Assembly: GCF_024220585.1 (NCBI RefSeq)
Contig: NZ_JAMXKF010000001.1
Span: 1,391,478 to 1,455,477 of the forward strand
Source: Dyadobacter diqingensis
GTDB taxonomy: Bacteria; Bacteroidota; Bacteroidia; Cytophagales; Spirosomataceae
DNA: 64,000 bases
Direction: 5' to 3'
This document shows positions 27,591 to 37,407 of the stretch, piece after piece. The notes beneath the pieces are model-generated. The model was not told the origin of the DNA and ran no database searches. It saw nothing but the letters and a program-made list of their open reading frames with translations. The first letter of the stretch is position 1. The number at the start of each line of letters is the position of its first letter. The translations under genes were made by a program, and so were the position numbers.

Positions 27591-29438
27591 ATGTTTAAAT
27601 CAAACCGTTTCTTTTTACAATTTATCGCCTGGGGTCTGGGAGTGATAGCGGTGCAATCTGCTTTTGCACAGGCTATTCCTTTGGACGATCTCAGCGCATT
27701 CACCAACAAAGCCGGCAATTGGAAAATTGTGGGCGATGCCTCTGTCGACATTTCAAAAGTAAATGTTTTAAACACCAAACCTGGTAAAGGCGTATTAGCC
27801 TGTGTTCACGAAAAAGGTAAATACGGCCAGGAATATGAACTTGTATCGAATTTCAAACATGGAGATCTGGACCTTGAACTGGATTTCATGCTGACAAAAG
27901 AATCTAACTCCGGAATTTATCTCCAGGGCAATTACGAAGTACAGCTATTTGATAGCTGGGGTAAAAAATCAGCCAAGTACAACGACAACGGTGGTATTTA
28001 CGAACGCTGGAACGACTCAAAACCTGAAGGCGAAAAAGGTTACGAAGGATATGCACCTCGTTTCAATGTTGCCAAAGCACCAGGTTTGTGGCAAAACATC
28101 AAGATTTCTTATCAGGCTCCGCGTTTTGACGCTGCCGGCAAGAAAATCGCCAACGCAGTATTCCTGAAAATTACCCTGAACGGTGTAGTGATTCATGAAA
28201 ACGTAGAAGTAAGCGGCCCGACACGTGGCTCACTGACAGCAGAAGATGTTGCCTCAGGTCCTCTTCGTATCCAGGGTGACCATGGTTCATTGGCTATCAA
28301 AAATATTGTGATCAATAATTTTGACAAGAAGCCGGGAACGTTATCAGACCTGACTTACAAGACTTTTTACGGTAGTTTTGGCAAAAACGAAGATTTCTCA
28401 AAACAGACTGTTGCTGAAACCGGAAAGGCCAACGCAATTACCTGGGAGATCCTGAAAGAAAACAATAACTACGCTTACGTTTACAACGGAAAATTCAATG
28501 CACCAACCGAAGGCGAGTACACCTTCAGATTGCAGTCAGCGGGTAATGCATATGTAAAGATCGACGGACAAGATGTTTTGCCGGCAGAATCAAGAAATAA
28601 CAATATGTTCCGTGTAGGAAAAGTAACGCTTAAAGCAGGTGCTCACGCGATCGAATTGTTAAACAGCAAAACAGAAGGTTATATGAGACCGGGTCTTGCT
28701 CTTTGGGTTGCCGGTCCTGGTTTCAGAGAAATTTCTTTGAACACGGCAAGCTCTGTAACAACAGGCGGTGGTGTTGACCCGATTTTGATCGCGGCTCCTA
28801 CCAACACGATTATGCGCAGTTTCATGGATTTCAGAAAAAATCCGTCTGCAAAAAATGTACGTATCGTACACGCAGTTTCTGTGGGAAGCGCTTCAAATCT
28901 GCATTATACTTATGACCTTGAAAAAGGAGCAGTGTTGCAGGTATGGCGTGGCGAATTCCTTGATGCTACACCGATGTGGCACGAGCGCGGCGACGGATCT
29001 TCCCGTCCACGTGGTAGCGTGACACTTTTGAACAATGAAATGTTCCTTGGAAAAACAAGCGGACAATCTGCCTGGACGGCTGATACAACGGGTAGCGGTT
29101 TCCGTCAAAAAGGATATTCTTTAGACGATACAGACGCTCCGACTTTCAACTACATCGCTTTCGGATCACCTGTTTCTGACCGTGTTTCGGTTATCGACAA
29201 CAAGTATTTCGAGCGTGAAGTGAAGGTAGCAAACCCTGTTAAGGATCTTGTGGCAAGACTGGCTGAAGGTACTTCAATCGAAAAAGTTTCGGAAGGACTT
29301 TACGCAGTGAACAACAAATCATATTTCATCCAGCTGACAGACAAATCGGTGAAACCAGAAATCAGAACGGTTAATGGTACCCAGGAGCTGATCGTTCCGG
29401 TGAAAAATGGTGAAGTGAAGTATGCCATCCTTTTCTAA
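27591..29438 (+). CDS. DUF1080 plus PA14-like domain protein, secreted
   Basis: After a signal peptide (ending QSAFAQ) the first domain is DUF1080-like (GNWKIVGDASVDISK, LDLELDFMLTKESNSGIYLQ, GNYEVQLFDSWGKKS, GPLRIQGDHGSLAIKNIVI; about residues 30-245). The second is PA14-like (NAITWEILKENNNYAYVYNG, GEYTFRLQSAGNAYVKIDGQ, LKAGAHAIELLNSK; about 255-380). The last 230 residues are a beta-rich region I do not recognise. PA14 domains usually bind carbohydrate. It is probably a 3-keto-glycoside hydrolase with a sugar-binding domain, working with the dehydrogenase downstream. Codon bias matches susCD. Confidence 0.85.
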   Translation: MFKSNRFFLQFIAWGLGVIAVQSAFAQAIPLDDLSAFTNKAGNWKIVGDASVDISKVNVLNTKPGKGVLACVHEKGKYGQEYELVSNFKHGDLDLELDFMLTKESNSGIYLQGNYEVQLFDSWGKKSAKYNDNGGIYERWNDSKPEGEKGYEGYAPRFNVAKAPGLWQNIKISYQAPRFDAAGKKIANAVFLKITLNGVVIHENVEVSGPTRGSLTAEDVASGPLRIQGDHGSLAIKNIVINNFDKKPGTLSDLTYKTFYGSFGKNEDFSKQTVAETGKANAITWEILKENNNYAYVYNGKFNAPTEGEYTFRLQSAGNAYVKIDGQDVLPAESRNNNMFRVGKVTLKAGAHAIELLNSKTEGYMRPGLALWVAGPGFREISLNTASSVTTGGGVDPILIAAPTNTIMRSFMDFRKNPSAKNVRIVHAVSVGSASNLHYTYDLEKGAVLQVWRGEFLDATPMWHERGDGSSRPRGSVTLLNNEMFLGKTSGQSAWTADTTGSGFRQKGYSLDDTDAPTFNYIAFGSPVSDRVSVIDNKYFEREVKVANPVKDLVARLAEGTSIEKVSEGLYAVNNKSYFIQLTDKSVKPEIRTVNGTQELIVPVKNGEVKYAILF

Positions 29439-29530
29439 TCTGAATTCAAATCAGGTCAGAATCACAAATTAGTTAACAGATAATCCGGCAAACCCGGCCT
29501 CCAAGGCCTCTTGCCCTATCCTATATACCA

Positions 29531-31477
29531 ATGAAAAAAATTGCTCAGATAGCATTAATCATTTTGGCGGCTCTACCGATGGTAAAAGCTCAGGAATCGC
29601 CGAAAGAAGAAGATTTTTACAAGATCATCACTCCACCGATTCCGGAAGGGATTGTATTGGAGGTAGGTGGTCTGACGGCTTTGCCTAACGGATCTTTGGG
29701 AATTTCAACACGCCGCGGAGATGTGTGGATCGTTGATAACCCGACCAGCCGCACACCTTATTTCAGAAAGTTTGCAACAGGTCTTCACGAAGTACTTGGT
29801 CTTGCTTACAAAGACGGCGTTTTGTACTGTGCGCAGCGTGGTGAGCTTACCAAGCTGATCGACAAAAACGGCGACGGAAAGGCAGATGTTTATGAAACAG
29901 TATATTCATGGCCATTATCAGGTCACTACCACGAGTATTCGTTCGGCCCGAAAGTGGCACCTGACGGAAGTTTCTTCGTGAGCGGTAACGTAGCTTTTGG
30001 TGACGAAGAATGGTGGAGAGGCGAAAGCCGTGTTCCAGGCCGTGGATGGATTTTCCGTATTACGCCAGAAGGAAAATTTGAACCTTATGCAACAGGTGTT
30101 CGCTCCCCTGCCGGTATCAGCATGATCTCGGGAGAGCTTTGGTATACCGACAACCAGGGTGACTGGATGGGTACAGGTGGTATTTTCCCTGTAAAAAAAG
30201 GTGGTTTCATGGGTCACCCGGCTGGTTTGAAATGGGCTGAATTGCCAAATTCTCCTGTTAAACTTACTGAAAAACAATTCTTCGCTGAGCGTGATAACCG
30301 CCAGGAAAGAGATGCCAACAACCGTGCGATCAAACCTGAAAACACGCGTAACGAAACACCTCAGTTTCTTTATCAGTTGAAAGAAAAGTATAACATGGTA
30401 CAGCTTCCGGCTGTATGGCTTCCTTACGGTGTGCACGGAGTTTCGACTTCTGAGTTGATTAAAGACGAAACAAATGGTGCTTTTGGTCCTTTCACAGGCC
30501 AGGTGTTCGTGGGTGACCAGGGACAGAGTAACATCATGCGTGTAGTACTTGAAAAAGTAAAAGGTGAATACCAGGGTGCTTCGATCGGATTCCGCAGCGG
30601 ATTCCAGTCAGGTGTTTTGCGTATGGCATTTGACAAAGACGGTTCTCTTTTTGTAGGAGAAACAAACCGTGGATGGGGTTCAGCGGGTGACGCTAACCAG
30701 GGCTTGCAGCGTTTGGTTTGGAATGGTAAAATGCCATTTGAAATGTATACCGTTAAGGCACAGCCTGATGGTTTCGAAATCGAATTCACTTTGCCGGTTG
30801 ACCGTAAATCAGCGGAAGATCTTGATTCTTACAAAGTAAGCAGCTACCTGTACAAGCACTACCCGGTATACGGAAGTCCTCCGATCGATACACAAGACGT
30901 GACTGTAAAAGGTGTGAAAGTATCAGAAGATGGTAAAAAAGTAAGAGTGGTATTGGAAGGCATGCGTCAGTATTATGTACACAAAATCCAGTTGGAAGGT
31001 GTACGCGCGGCTGGAAACTACTGGTCACTGGTTCACCCGGATGCTTATTACACTTTGAACAATATTCCTGATGGCGAGAAATTGAAAGTTTCAGAGCTTA
31101 AAACAACTAGATCAGGAAATGTTAAAGCGGTTGAAACAGCACCTGTAAAAGAGCACGTTTCTCCGGATGGAAAAGGTAAAACACCTGCTCCTACAAAAGC
31201 AGCGGCGGCTTCAAAAGCACCAACCTGGGACGAAGTAAAACCACTTCTTGCTAAAAATACATGTCTGGCTTGCCATGCCGTGGATAAAAAAGTAGTAGGC
31301 CCAGCTTATGTTGACGTTGCAAAACGTAAATACAGCAACGAAAAAATCGTTGAGCTGATCTACGCACCAAAGCCTGAAAACTGGCCTGATTATTCGACAC
31401 CAATGGCTCCAATGCCACAGGTGCCTAAGGCAGATGCAATGAAAATTGCTGCCTGGATTAATTCATTGGCAAAATAA
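29531..31477 (+). CDS. Beta-propeller sugar-dehydrogenase-like protein fused to cytochrome c
   Basis: A signal peptide (ending MVKAQ) is followed by a six-bladed propeller like those of PQQ-dependent glucose/sorbosone dehydrogenases (GGLTALPNGSLGISTRRGDV, LGLAYKDGVLYCAQRGELTK, WIFRITPEGKFEPYATGV, RSPAGISMISGELWYTDNQG, GQVFVGDQGQSNIMRVVLE). The C-terminal 85 residues are a class I cytochrome c with CLACH (Cys578, Cys581, His582) and a Met ligand candidate in STPMAPMPQ. It probably oxidises a sugar and passes electrons to its own haem. Next to two DUF1080 proteins it could make the 3-keto substrate they cleave; that link is an inference. Confidence 0.82.
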   Translation: MKKIAQIALIILAALPMVKAQESPKEEDFYKIITPPIPEGIVLEVGGLTALPNGSLGISTRRGDVWIVDNPTSRTPYFRKFATGLHEVLGLAYKDGVLYCAQRGELTKLIDKNGDGKADVYETVYSWPLSGHYHEYSFGPKVAPDGSFFVSGNVAFGDEEWWRGESRVPGRGWIFRITPEGKFEPYATGVRSPAGISMISGELWYTDNQGDWMGTGGIFPVKKGGFMGHPAGLKWAELPNSPVKLTEKQFFAERDNRQERDANNRAIKPENTRNETPQFLYQLKEKYNMVQLPAVWLPYGVHGVSTSELIKDETNGAFGPFTGQVFVGDQGQSNIMRVVLEKVKGEYQGASIGFRSGFQSGVLRMAFDKDGSLFVGETNRGWGSAGDANQGLQRLVWNGKMPFEMYTVKAQPDGFEIEFTLPVDRKSAEDLDSYKVSSYLYKHYPVYGSPPIDTQDVTVKGVKVSEDGKKVRVVLEGMRQYYVHKIQLEGVRAAGNYWSLVHPDAYYTLNNIPDGEKLKVSELKTTRSGNVKAVETAPVKEHVSPDGKGKTPAPTKAAAASKAPTWDEVKPLLAKNTCLACHAVDKKVVGPAYVDVAKRKYSNEKIVELIYAPKPENWPDYSTPMAPMPQVPKADAMKIAAWINSLAK

Positions 31478-31500
31478 TTTGCTCAGGAAATAAAAAAGTA

Positions 31501-31541
31501 AAAAGCAGGCCGCTTCCAGACAGGAAGTGGCCTGCTTTTTT
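31501..31541 (+). terminator. Terminator ending the SusCD locus
   Basis: A 17-bp stem with one G-T pair (31501-31517 with 31523-31539) around AGACA is followed by a T-run. It closes the locus 24 bp after the dehydrogenase stop. Confidence 0.92.
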
Positions 31542-31680
31542 ATGGATCAACCTGTAATTACAATATGTAAAATACGGGATTGTAGTGTTAGTCACAACAC
31601 GTGCAGGCCTTGGGTTTTGCAAAAAGTAAACGTTTTTTTTGCAAAATTGCGTTACTATCTAATAATCACTGTTTTTCAAT

Positions 31681-34230
31681 ATGTCATCTTTACGTAACCG
31701 TTCCATTTCAAAGTCTGTCAAAGGCAAAGTGCTGCTGGGGTTTCTGGTCGCTTTTGTTGCCCTGGCTTCTTCGTGGGTGATCAGTAAGGTGGCTTTTGAG
31801 AATATGCTGGACAAACTGGAAGAACTTTCCACACCGAGCGAGAAGCTCAGGATCGTAAATAAAGTTTTCAAGGATATTCTTCAGTTGGACCAGTTGCAGA
31901 ATGCACGTCCATCTCCGGAAAAACAGGATTCCATTAAACAGCAGTTTTTCTACCAGTCGGCGCAGCTGCAAACGACCCTCGACACGCTCAGTTTTTTCTG
32001 CCGCGACAGTAAATTACAGGTAAGCAGGATTGACTCGATGAAAATCCTGCTTATGGCGCGCGACAGTATTTACAGCGATTATGTGCAGGTCCGCTCGAAA
32101 CTGGTCAATAATAAAGCCCTTTCTGATGAAGTGCATTCCATATCCGGATTGATCACGACCAAAAAGAAAGCCAAGCCGGATAGTACCATCATCACGACGG
32201 AAAGAAGAACCACCACCACAACCGTTTATACCGAAACACCCGATTCAGCGGTGCCGACAGGTGAGAAAAAAGGATTTTTCAACCGTGTTTTTGGCTCTAA
32301 AAAGAATAAAGCTCCCGTAGTTATACCAACACCCAAAATTGTCAGAAAAGAAGAGATTACCTCACACATTGACACCCTTTCCGTTGCACGGGAAGACAGT
32401 GTCATCGAAAAAGTGGGCGTAGCCGTTCAGGCTATTGAAAAATCTCAGCGGATGCGGACCGATAAGTTTGTGAACCGCGAACAGGAACTGACCAACGCCG
32501 GCAACGCGCTTGTGGGACAGCTCAGAGGTGTTATGCAGGAAGTTCAGGGGGAAGTCGTGCGTCAGGTAAGTACGGATGGTTTGCAGGCCCAGAATATGGT
32601 AGGAAAAAGTATAAACCGGATCGAATATGTCATGATCGGGTTTTTCTTCCTGACTGCCTTACTCGCCTATTTTATTTTTACAGATATTACAAAAAGCAAT
32701 AAGTACCGCTACGAACTCGAAGAAGCAAAGGAGGAAGCAGAATACCACAGCATGGCAAAACAGCGTTTTTTATCAAACATGAGCCATGAGATCCGTACGC
32801 CGCTGCAATCCATTATCGGGTATACGGAAGCTTTGAAAAAGGATGAAAAGCCAAAAAAGGAAGATCTGGAAACGCTTCATTCCGCTTCTGAACATTTACT
32901 TTATCTTGTCAATGAGGTATTGGATTACAGCCGGATTATCTCCGACCAGTTCACGTTTGAAGAGCGAACTTTTGCAATAACACCATTGCTGGTGGAAGTT
33001 GTGAAAATGCTGCGCCCAACCGCCTCATCCAAGTTGCTGGTGCTGACACTTGAAAACAGTTTAAATCCGGATTTATATCTCAAAGGAGACCCCTTTCGTC
33101 TGCGACAGATTTTATACAACCTGCTGACCAACGCCATCAAATTTACAGAAAGCGGGGAGGTTGTCCTTCGTACAAGCGGTGTTACCAAAGGCAATGCAAT
33201 TCGGGTACAATTTGAAATAAAAGATACGGGAATCGGGCTTTCCAATGAGCAAATGCACCGGGTTTTTAATCAGTTTGAACAGGCAGATCCCTCCATTGCA
33301 CGCCGTTTCGGAGGCAGTGGCCTGGGTTTAAGCATCGTGAAAGCGCTGGTCGATGGCATGGGTGGCAACATTACAGTATCCAGCGAGCTCGACAAAGGAA
33401 CGACTTTTAAAGTGGATGTCAATTTTGAAAAATCAGAAGCTCCGTTAAACCAGCCTGATGAATTAAAAGACAAACAATATAACATAAAAGGCAAGGTATG
33501 GCTGGTTGATGACGACGCCTTTATCCTGAAATGGTGTGCATCTATTTTAGCCTCCCATGATATTCCGCATCATAGTTTCTCCTCAGCCGAAGAGGTTTTG
33601 AGCACGGAGTGGGACGATCAGGTTACCGTAGTACTGACGGATATGCGGATGCCGGGCATGAATGGAGGCGAGTTGTGCAAACGCCTTCGGAAAACGGTTC
33701 CGGCCTTTGTGAAGATCTATGTTTTAACTGCCCAGGCATTGCCCGAAGAACAGGTGAAATTAATGGAAATGGGGTTTGACGGGATTCTGATGAAACCTTT
33801 TCACTCCTATGAATTACTGGACCTGCTGCAATCCACTTCCGATAACCTGCCGGTTGCCGAAAAAACATTGCAAACCTCCGTCCCATCAGACGAGCCAGAC
33901 CTTAGTTCGCTCCAACAAATGACTTTTGGCGATGAAGCACTGCTGAAAGAAATACTCGAACAATTTGTTAAAGACACCCGTCATGATCTCGATCGTCTAA
34001 GACAGGACATTACCGACAACCAGGAAAATATACCCGAAGTTGCGCATAAGTTATCCGGCCGAATCGGACAAATCGGTGCGTCAGCGCTGTCGGCAAGGTT
34101 CAGGAGATTTGAAGTTTCACTGCGTGAAGATCCGGAAAGTATTTCCAGAGAAGAATTGGAATCTGCCATATCGCAGGCAGACTCCCTTATTGATCATATC
34201 GAAGGAAAAATTCTGTCTTACTCGATCTGA
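31681..34230 (+). CDS. Hybrid sensor histidine kinase with receiver and Hpt domains
   Basis: Domains in order: transmembrane helix about 14-36, an extracytoplasmic region about 37-310 rich in Lys, Asp and Thr, second membrane helix about 315-337, HisKA with SNMSHEIRTPLQSIIGY (His369), HATPase with NLLTNAIKFTESGEV, DTGIGLS and FGGSGLGLSIVKALVDGMGG, receiver with VWLVDDDAF and VVLTDMRMPGMNGGE (Asp654), and Hpt with EVAHKLSGRIGQIGA (His789). The full internal phosphorelay is therefore intact and would hand phosphate to a separate regulator. The convergent sigma-54 regulator next door is the obvious partner. The signal is unknown. Its 3' end overlaps that gene by 13 bp. Confidence 0.95.
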   Translation: MSSLRNRSISKSVKGKVLLGFLVAFVALASSWVISKVAFENMLDKLEELSTPSEKLRIVNKVFKDILQLDQLQNARPSPEKQDSIKQQFFYQSAQLQTTLDTLSFFCRDSKLQVSRIDSMKILLMARDSIYSDYVQVRSKLVNNKALSDEVHSISGLITTKKKAKPDSTIITTERRTTTTTVYTETPDSAVPTGEKKGFFNRVFGSKKNKAPVVIPTPKIVRKEEITSHIDTLSVAREDSVIEKVGVAVQAIEKSQRMRTDKFVNREQELTNAGNALVGQLRGVMQEVQGEVVRQVSTDGLQAQNMVGKSINRIEYVMIGFFFLTALLAYFIFTDITKSNKYRYELEEAKEEAEYHSMAKQRFLSNMSHEIRTPLQSIIGYTEALKKDEKPKKEDLETLHSASEHLLYLVNEVLDYSRIISDQFTFEERTFAITPLLVEVVKMLRPTASSKLLVLTLENSLNPDLYLKGDPFRLRQILYNLLTNAIKFTESGEVVLRTSGVTKGNAIRVQFEIKDTGIGLSNEQMHRVFNQFEQADPSIARRFGGSGLGLSIVKALVDGMGGNITVSSELDKGTTFKVDVNFEKSEAPLNQPDELKDKQYNIKGKVWLVDDDAFILKWCASILASHDIPHHSFSSAEEVLSTEWDDQVTVVLTDMRMPGMNGGELCKRLRKTVPAFVKIYVLTAQALPEEQVKLMEMGFDGILMKPFHSYELLDLLQSTSDNLPVAEKTLQTSVPSDEPDLSSLQQMTFGDEALLKEILEQFVKDTRHDLDRLRQDITDNQENIPEVAHKLSGRIGQIGASALSARFRRFEVSLREDPESISREELESAISQADSLIDHIEGKILSYSI

Positions 34231-35582
34231 TACTTTTCAATTTTGTAATAAAGCGTTTTGCGATCGATATTGAGAAGTTTTGCCGCCTTACTCTTGTTGT
34301 AACGCACATCCTGCAATACCTTTTCGATCATCTCCTTTTCATGCGTTTCCTGCAACAGTTTCAGGTCAGATCCTCCTGCAACAGGTTTGGCAGCAACCGT
34401 TTCCATGGTCGTGATCATTTCCTGAGGTAATGCTTTCAAATCGGCTGTTTCTTCTTTTGAAAGCAAAACCAGCCTTTTGATCACGTTATTCAATTCACGG
34501 AGATTGCCCGGCCAGTCGTATTTTAGGAAAATGTCCATAACCTCTTTCGAAAGCTGCTGCACATTTTTGTCGAGTTCCTGATTTGCCTTATCAATAAAGT
34601 GCTGTATAAAAACACCAAGGTCCTCTCCCCTTTCACGAAGTGCCGGAACCTGGATCTTGAATTCGTTCAAACGGTGGTATAAATCCTCCCTGAAATCCCC
34701 GCTCGACGATATCGTTAAAAGATCTTCGTTGGTCGCCGCGATCAGCCTCACATCCACTTTCACGGGCTGTGTGCTGCCAATCGGAACTACGATTCTTTCC
34801 TGCAAGGCGCGCAGCAACTTAATCTGCACATCATATCCCAGGTTTCCTATCTCATCCAGAAACAGAGTTCCTCCATCCGCGGCTTCAAACTGCCCGATCT
34901 TATCTGACAAAGCGCCTGTAAAAGCACCTTTTTTATGTCCGAAAAGCTCGCTCGCGGCAAGATCTTTGGATAATGACCCGCAGTCAATCGCCACAAAAGG
35001 ACCATCACTACGCTTGCTTAATCTGTGAATAGACTTTGCAACGTGTTCTTTCCCCGTTCCGCTTTCTCCCTGAATAATCACCGACATATCCGTAGGAGCT
35101 ACCAGCCTTACATATTCATAAAGTTGTTTGGATATTTTACTACTGCCTTCAATAAATTCCAGGGATTGTTTTTCCGGTTTTTTTGTAGTTTTCACAGAAA
35201 CCGCTGTTTTTCTGTTCAGGGCCTCTTTCAACACCATCAGCAACTCCTCGGGGTTAACCGGTTTTGTAATATAGTCAAAAGCACCGCTTTGCATTGCGTT
35301 CACAGCCGTTCTAATATCATTAAAACTGGTCATGATCAGTGCAGGCGTGCGATTTCCTTCTTCGCGCAATAATTTTAAAAGATCGAGAGAATTTCCATCC
35401 GGAAGACGATAATCCAGCATAAGTACTGCGTAATCATCTGGTGCGCCAGCTTTCGTACGAATAGCTTCTTTTGCACCGGCAATTGTTGAACAGACCTGTA
35501 CTTCATGCCCATGTTTACCAAGGAAATTACTCAGTAGTTTGGAAAATGTAGTATCGTCTTCAACAAGCAGCAAATGAGCCAT
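34218..35582 (-). CDS. Sigma-54-dependent response regulator (NtrC/AtoC type)
   Basis: The receiver domain has LLLVEDD and VLMLDYRLPDG with phospho-acceptor Asp57, and the Lys in DYITKPVN. The AAA+ domain has Walker A GESGTGKEHVAKSIHR, the sigma-54 contact loop GAFTGA, and Walker B GGTLFLDEIGN. A Fis-type helix-turn-helix (NKSKAAKLLNIDRKTLYYKI) ends the protein. All motifs needed to activate RNA polymerase with sigma-54 are present. It is convergent with the hybrid kinase and overlaps it by 13 bp. Target promoters are unknown. Confidence 0.96.
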   Translation of the reverse strand: MAHLLLVEDDTTFSKLLSNFLGKHGHEVQVCSTIAGAKEAIRTKAGAPDDYAVLMLDYRLPDGNSLDLLKLLREEGNRTPALIMTSFNDIRTAVNAMQSGAFDYITKPVNPEELLMVLKEALNRKTAVSVKTTKKPEKQSLEFIEGSSKISKQLYEYVRLVAPTDMSVIIQGESGTGKEHVAKSIHRLSKRSDGPFVAIDCGSLSKDLAASELFGHKKGAFTGALSDKIGQFEAADGGTLFLDEIGNLGYDVQIKLLRALQERIVVPIGSTQPVKVDVRLIAATNEDLLTISSSGDFREDLYHRLNEFKIQVPALRERGEDLGVFIQHFIDKANQELDKNVQQLSKEVMDIFLKYDWPGNLRELNNVIKRLVLLSKEETADLKALPQEMITTMETVAAKPVAGGSDLKLLQETHEKEMIEKVLQDVRYNKSKAAKLLNIDRKTLYYKIEKYQIE

Positions 35583-35651
35583 ATGGGCAATATAAATTAG
35601 TGATTAAAAATATTCTTTAATTAACGATTTACCAGAATGTAAAATTGCAAA

Positions 35652-35699
35652 AATTAACGCCAAAAAGCCGGAGAAATCTCCGGCTTTTTGGCGTTAATT
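35652..35699. terminator. Long perfect hairpin between two minus-strand genes
   Basis: A perfect 23-bp stem (35652-35674 with 35677-35699) with AA loop and T-runs in both arms can terminate in both directions. It ends the 101-aa protein transcript on the minus strand, 14 bp past that stop. Confidence 0.93.
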
Positions 35700-35712
35700 G
35701 ATTTATTCTCTT

Positions 35713-36018
35713 CTATTCTACCTTTCTACCGTCTTTATCAAGATTAATTTTGGTTGTTTCGCTCCCCTTTTTCAGCGATATCTCAAAATACTGTGTTTTA
35801 TCCTCCTTCGTAATTATAAAAGCTTCGGTAATATCCCACCCCGCATAAACATCGCTGGCAAGTGTTGTCTTTATCGGCTGCGGTAAATCCTCCGGTCGCA
35901 CCGACACTTTGTCTTGTACTACAAATTCTACAAATGATGAAATTTTTGAAGTACTAGCCTCCGCAGAAACGAACGAAACTAACGTTAACGCTATGGCTGA
36001 TATGATTAGTCTTTTCAT
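35713..36018 (-). CDS. Small exported PepSY-like protein (101 aa)
   Basis: A signal peptide (ending SAEAS) is followed by about 80 residues resembling the PepSY-like beta-lactamase-inhibitor-like fold common in Bacteroidota: EDLPQPIKTTLASDVYAGWD, then ITEAFIITKEDKTQYFEISL, then TTKINLDKDGRKVE. Proteins of this sort are periplasmic and of unknown role. It has its own terminator and stands alone. Confidence 0.78.
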   Translation of the reverse strand: MKRLIISAIALTLVSFVSAEASTSKISSFVEFVVQDKVSVRPEDLPQPIKTTLASDVYAGWDITEAFIITKEDKTQYFEISLKKGSETTKINLDKDGRKVE

Positions 36019-37407
36019 GATCTTGTTGATATTAAGTTATTTACGGCCACTACTTTATGTTGTAAACAATAAGGTATCTTACAAAAAAGATGCCTGCAAA
36101 AAGTTAAAAACTAAACCATTACAAATCAAATGATTACAAGCAACATTGTTCTGACAAATTCTAACAATTTGCTGAATTTAACTACACTTCGTTTCGGAAT
36201 TATCTTCTTCCTTTGAGACAAAGGGCCAATAATCATTCTGAATTTCAGGCAGGTATGCTAAAACTATATCGAAAATTAATTTTTATTTTTTCTACTTACT
36301 AATTATATAATTCTAAAAAATTTATATATTTACACCGAAGTTATTAATCGATTTGTTGTAGAATAAATATTACTTAATAAATTTTTCTACCAAAACATAG
36401 ACTCAGGTAATTGTTAAAGACATTCTGCTTGAAAATATTACCCTTAATTCTTGAAAAGTTATAGAAGAACCTTTACTCAACGTTATATAAATTCTTATTT
36501 TTTAGTTTCAAAGAAAAGCTGAACGGAGATATCTTTTCGGCTTTTCTTTATTTTATCGATTTCAATTCTTTAAAATCTACCTCTCCATAAAAACGATCCA
36601 CTGCTGATTGTTCAAATTGATTCTCATCGAACAGAGCCCAAAACACCTTCTGGCATCCTGACAATACCGTTTAATAAGTTTATTTAAATCCGGGTAAAAT
36701 TTTCAGATAAAATTGTGTAACTACTTGTTATTAATTGTAGAAATTTTACTATGTTTATGGTAGCGATAATCATTATATCTGCACAACCACCGCAGACTTA
36801 TTTTTATATTGTAGACATTAAATCATTACAGCATGAATATTTTTACACATTATACCATACAGAATAAACTACGAAAGACGGCTATAAATAAAGTTTAGAG
36901 CGCATTTTCGGACTCGTTAATACCTTACCCACAGAAAATTGCCGATTACAGTATTATTATTTCTTCGGCCTATTAGTCTGGTCCGTAGCAATTCCGTTAC
37001 GGCATCCGCAACAAATTCAAGCAGTATTCAGCTTCCAAAAAGTTGAGGAACTATCGCTTTGAATTTTCTTATGTTTTTCCACTGATGTAAAAATCAGAAC
37101 CAACTTAGTCCATATATTTCTCACCATAATATTACCATTTATGATTAACACATCACAACTTTTCCCTCCACCCGCCGGAAGGGGAAAATATGACAAACAA
37201 CTAGGGAATCAGTTCCTGTCGTGTTCATATTTCCAATGTTGTTCACCACCAAAATAGCCTCGTTTAAGATTTAGCTGCTTTAAAACATTATCCAATTGCC
37301 CGCAGGTTTGAAAAAATATTCAAATCAAGATCGGGAGAGTATTGCCTTTAATTCCAGTTTGTATTGCATTTTTTACTAAATATTTCTCACTATAAAATTT
37401 GTTACCC
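36019..37407. other. 1.39-kb AT-rich gene-free region
   Basis: No ORF longer than about 25 codons with any coding character is seen on either strand, and no tRNA or rRNA. The sequence is clearly more AT-rich than its neighbours, with A and T runs. One strong orphan terminator lies at 36510-36549 (listed separately). The last 100 bp must hold the promoter of the T9SS cargo gene. It could hide a non-coding RNA or be the residue of a deleted gene. Confidence 0.6.
36510..36554 (+). terminator. Orphan terminator in the gene-free region
   Basis: A 14-bp stem with one G-T pair (36510-36523 with 36536-36549) is followed by ATTTTA. It does not follow any gene, so it implies a transcript starting in the 480 bp upstream. 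Confidence 0.7.
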
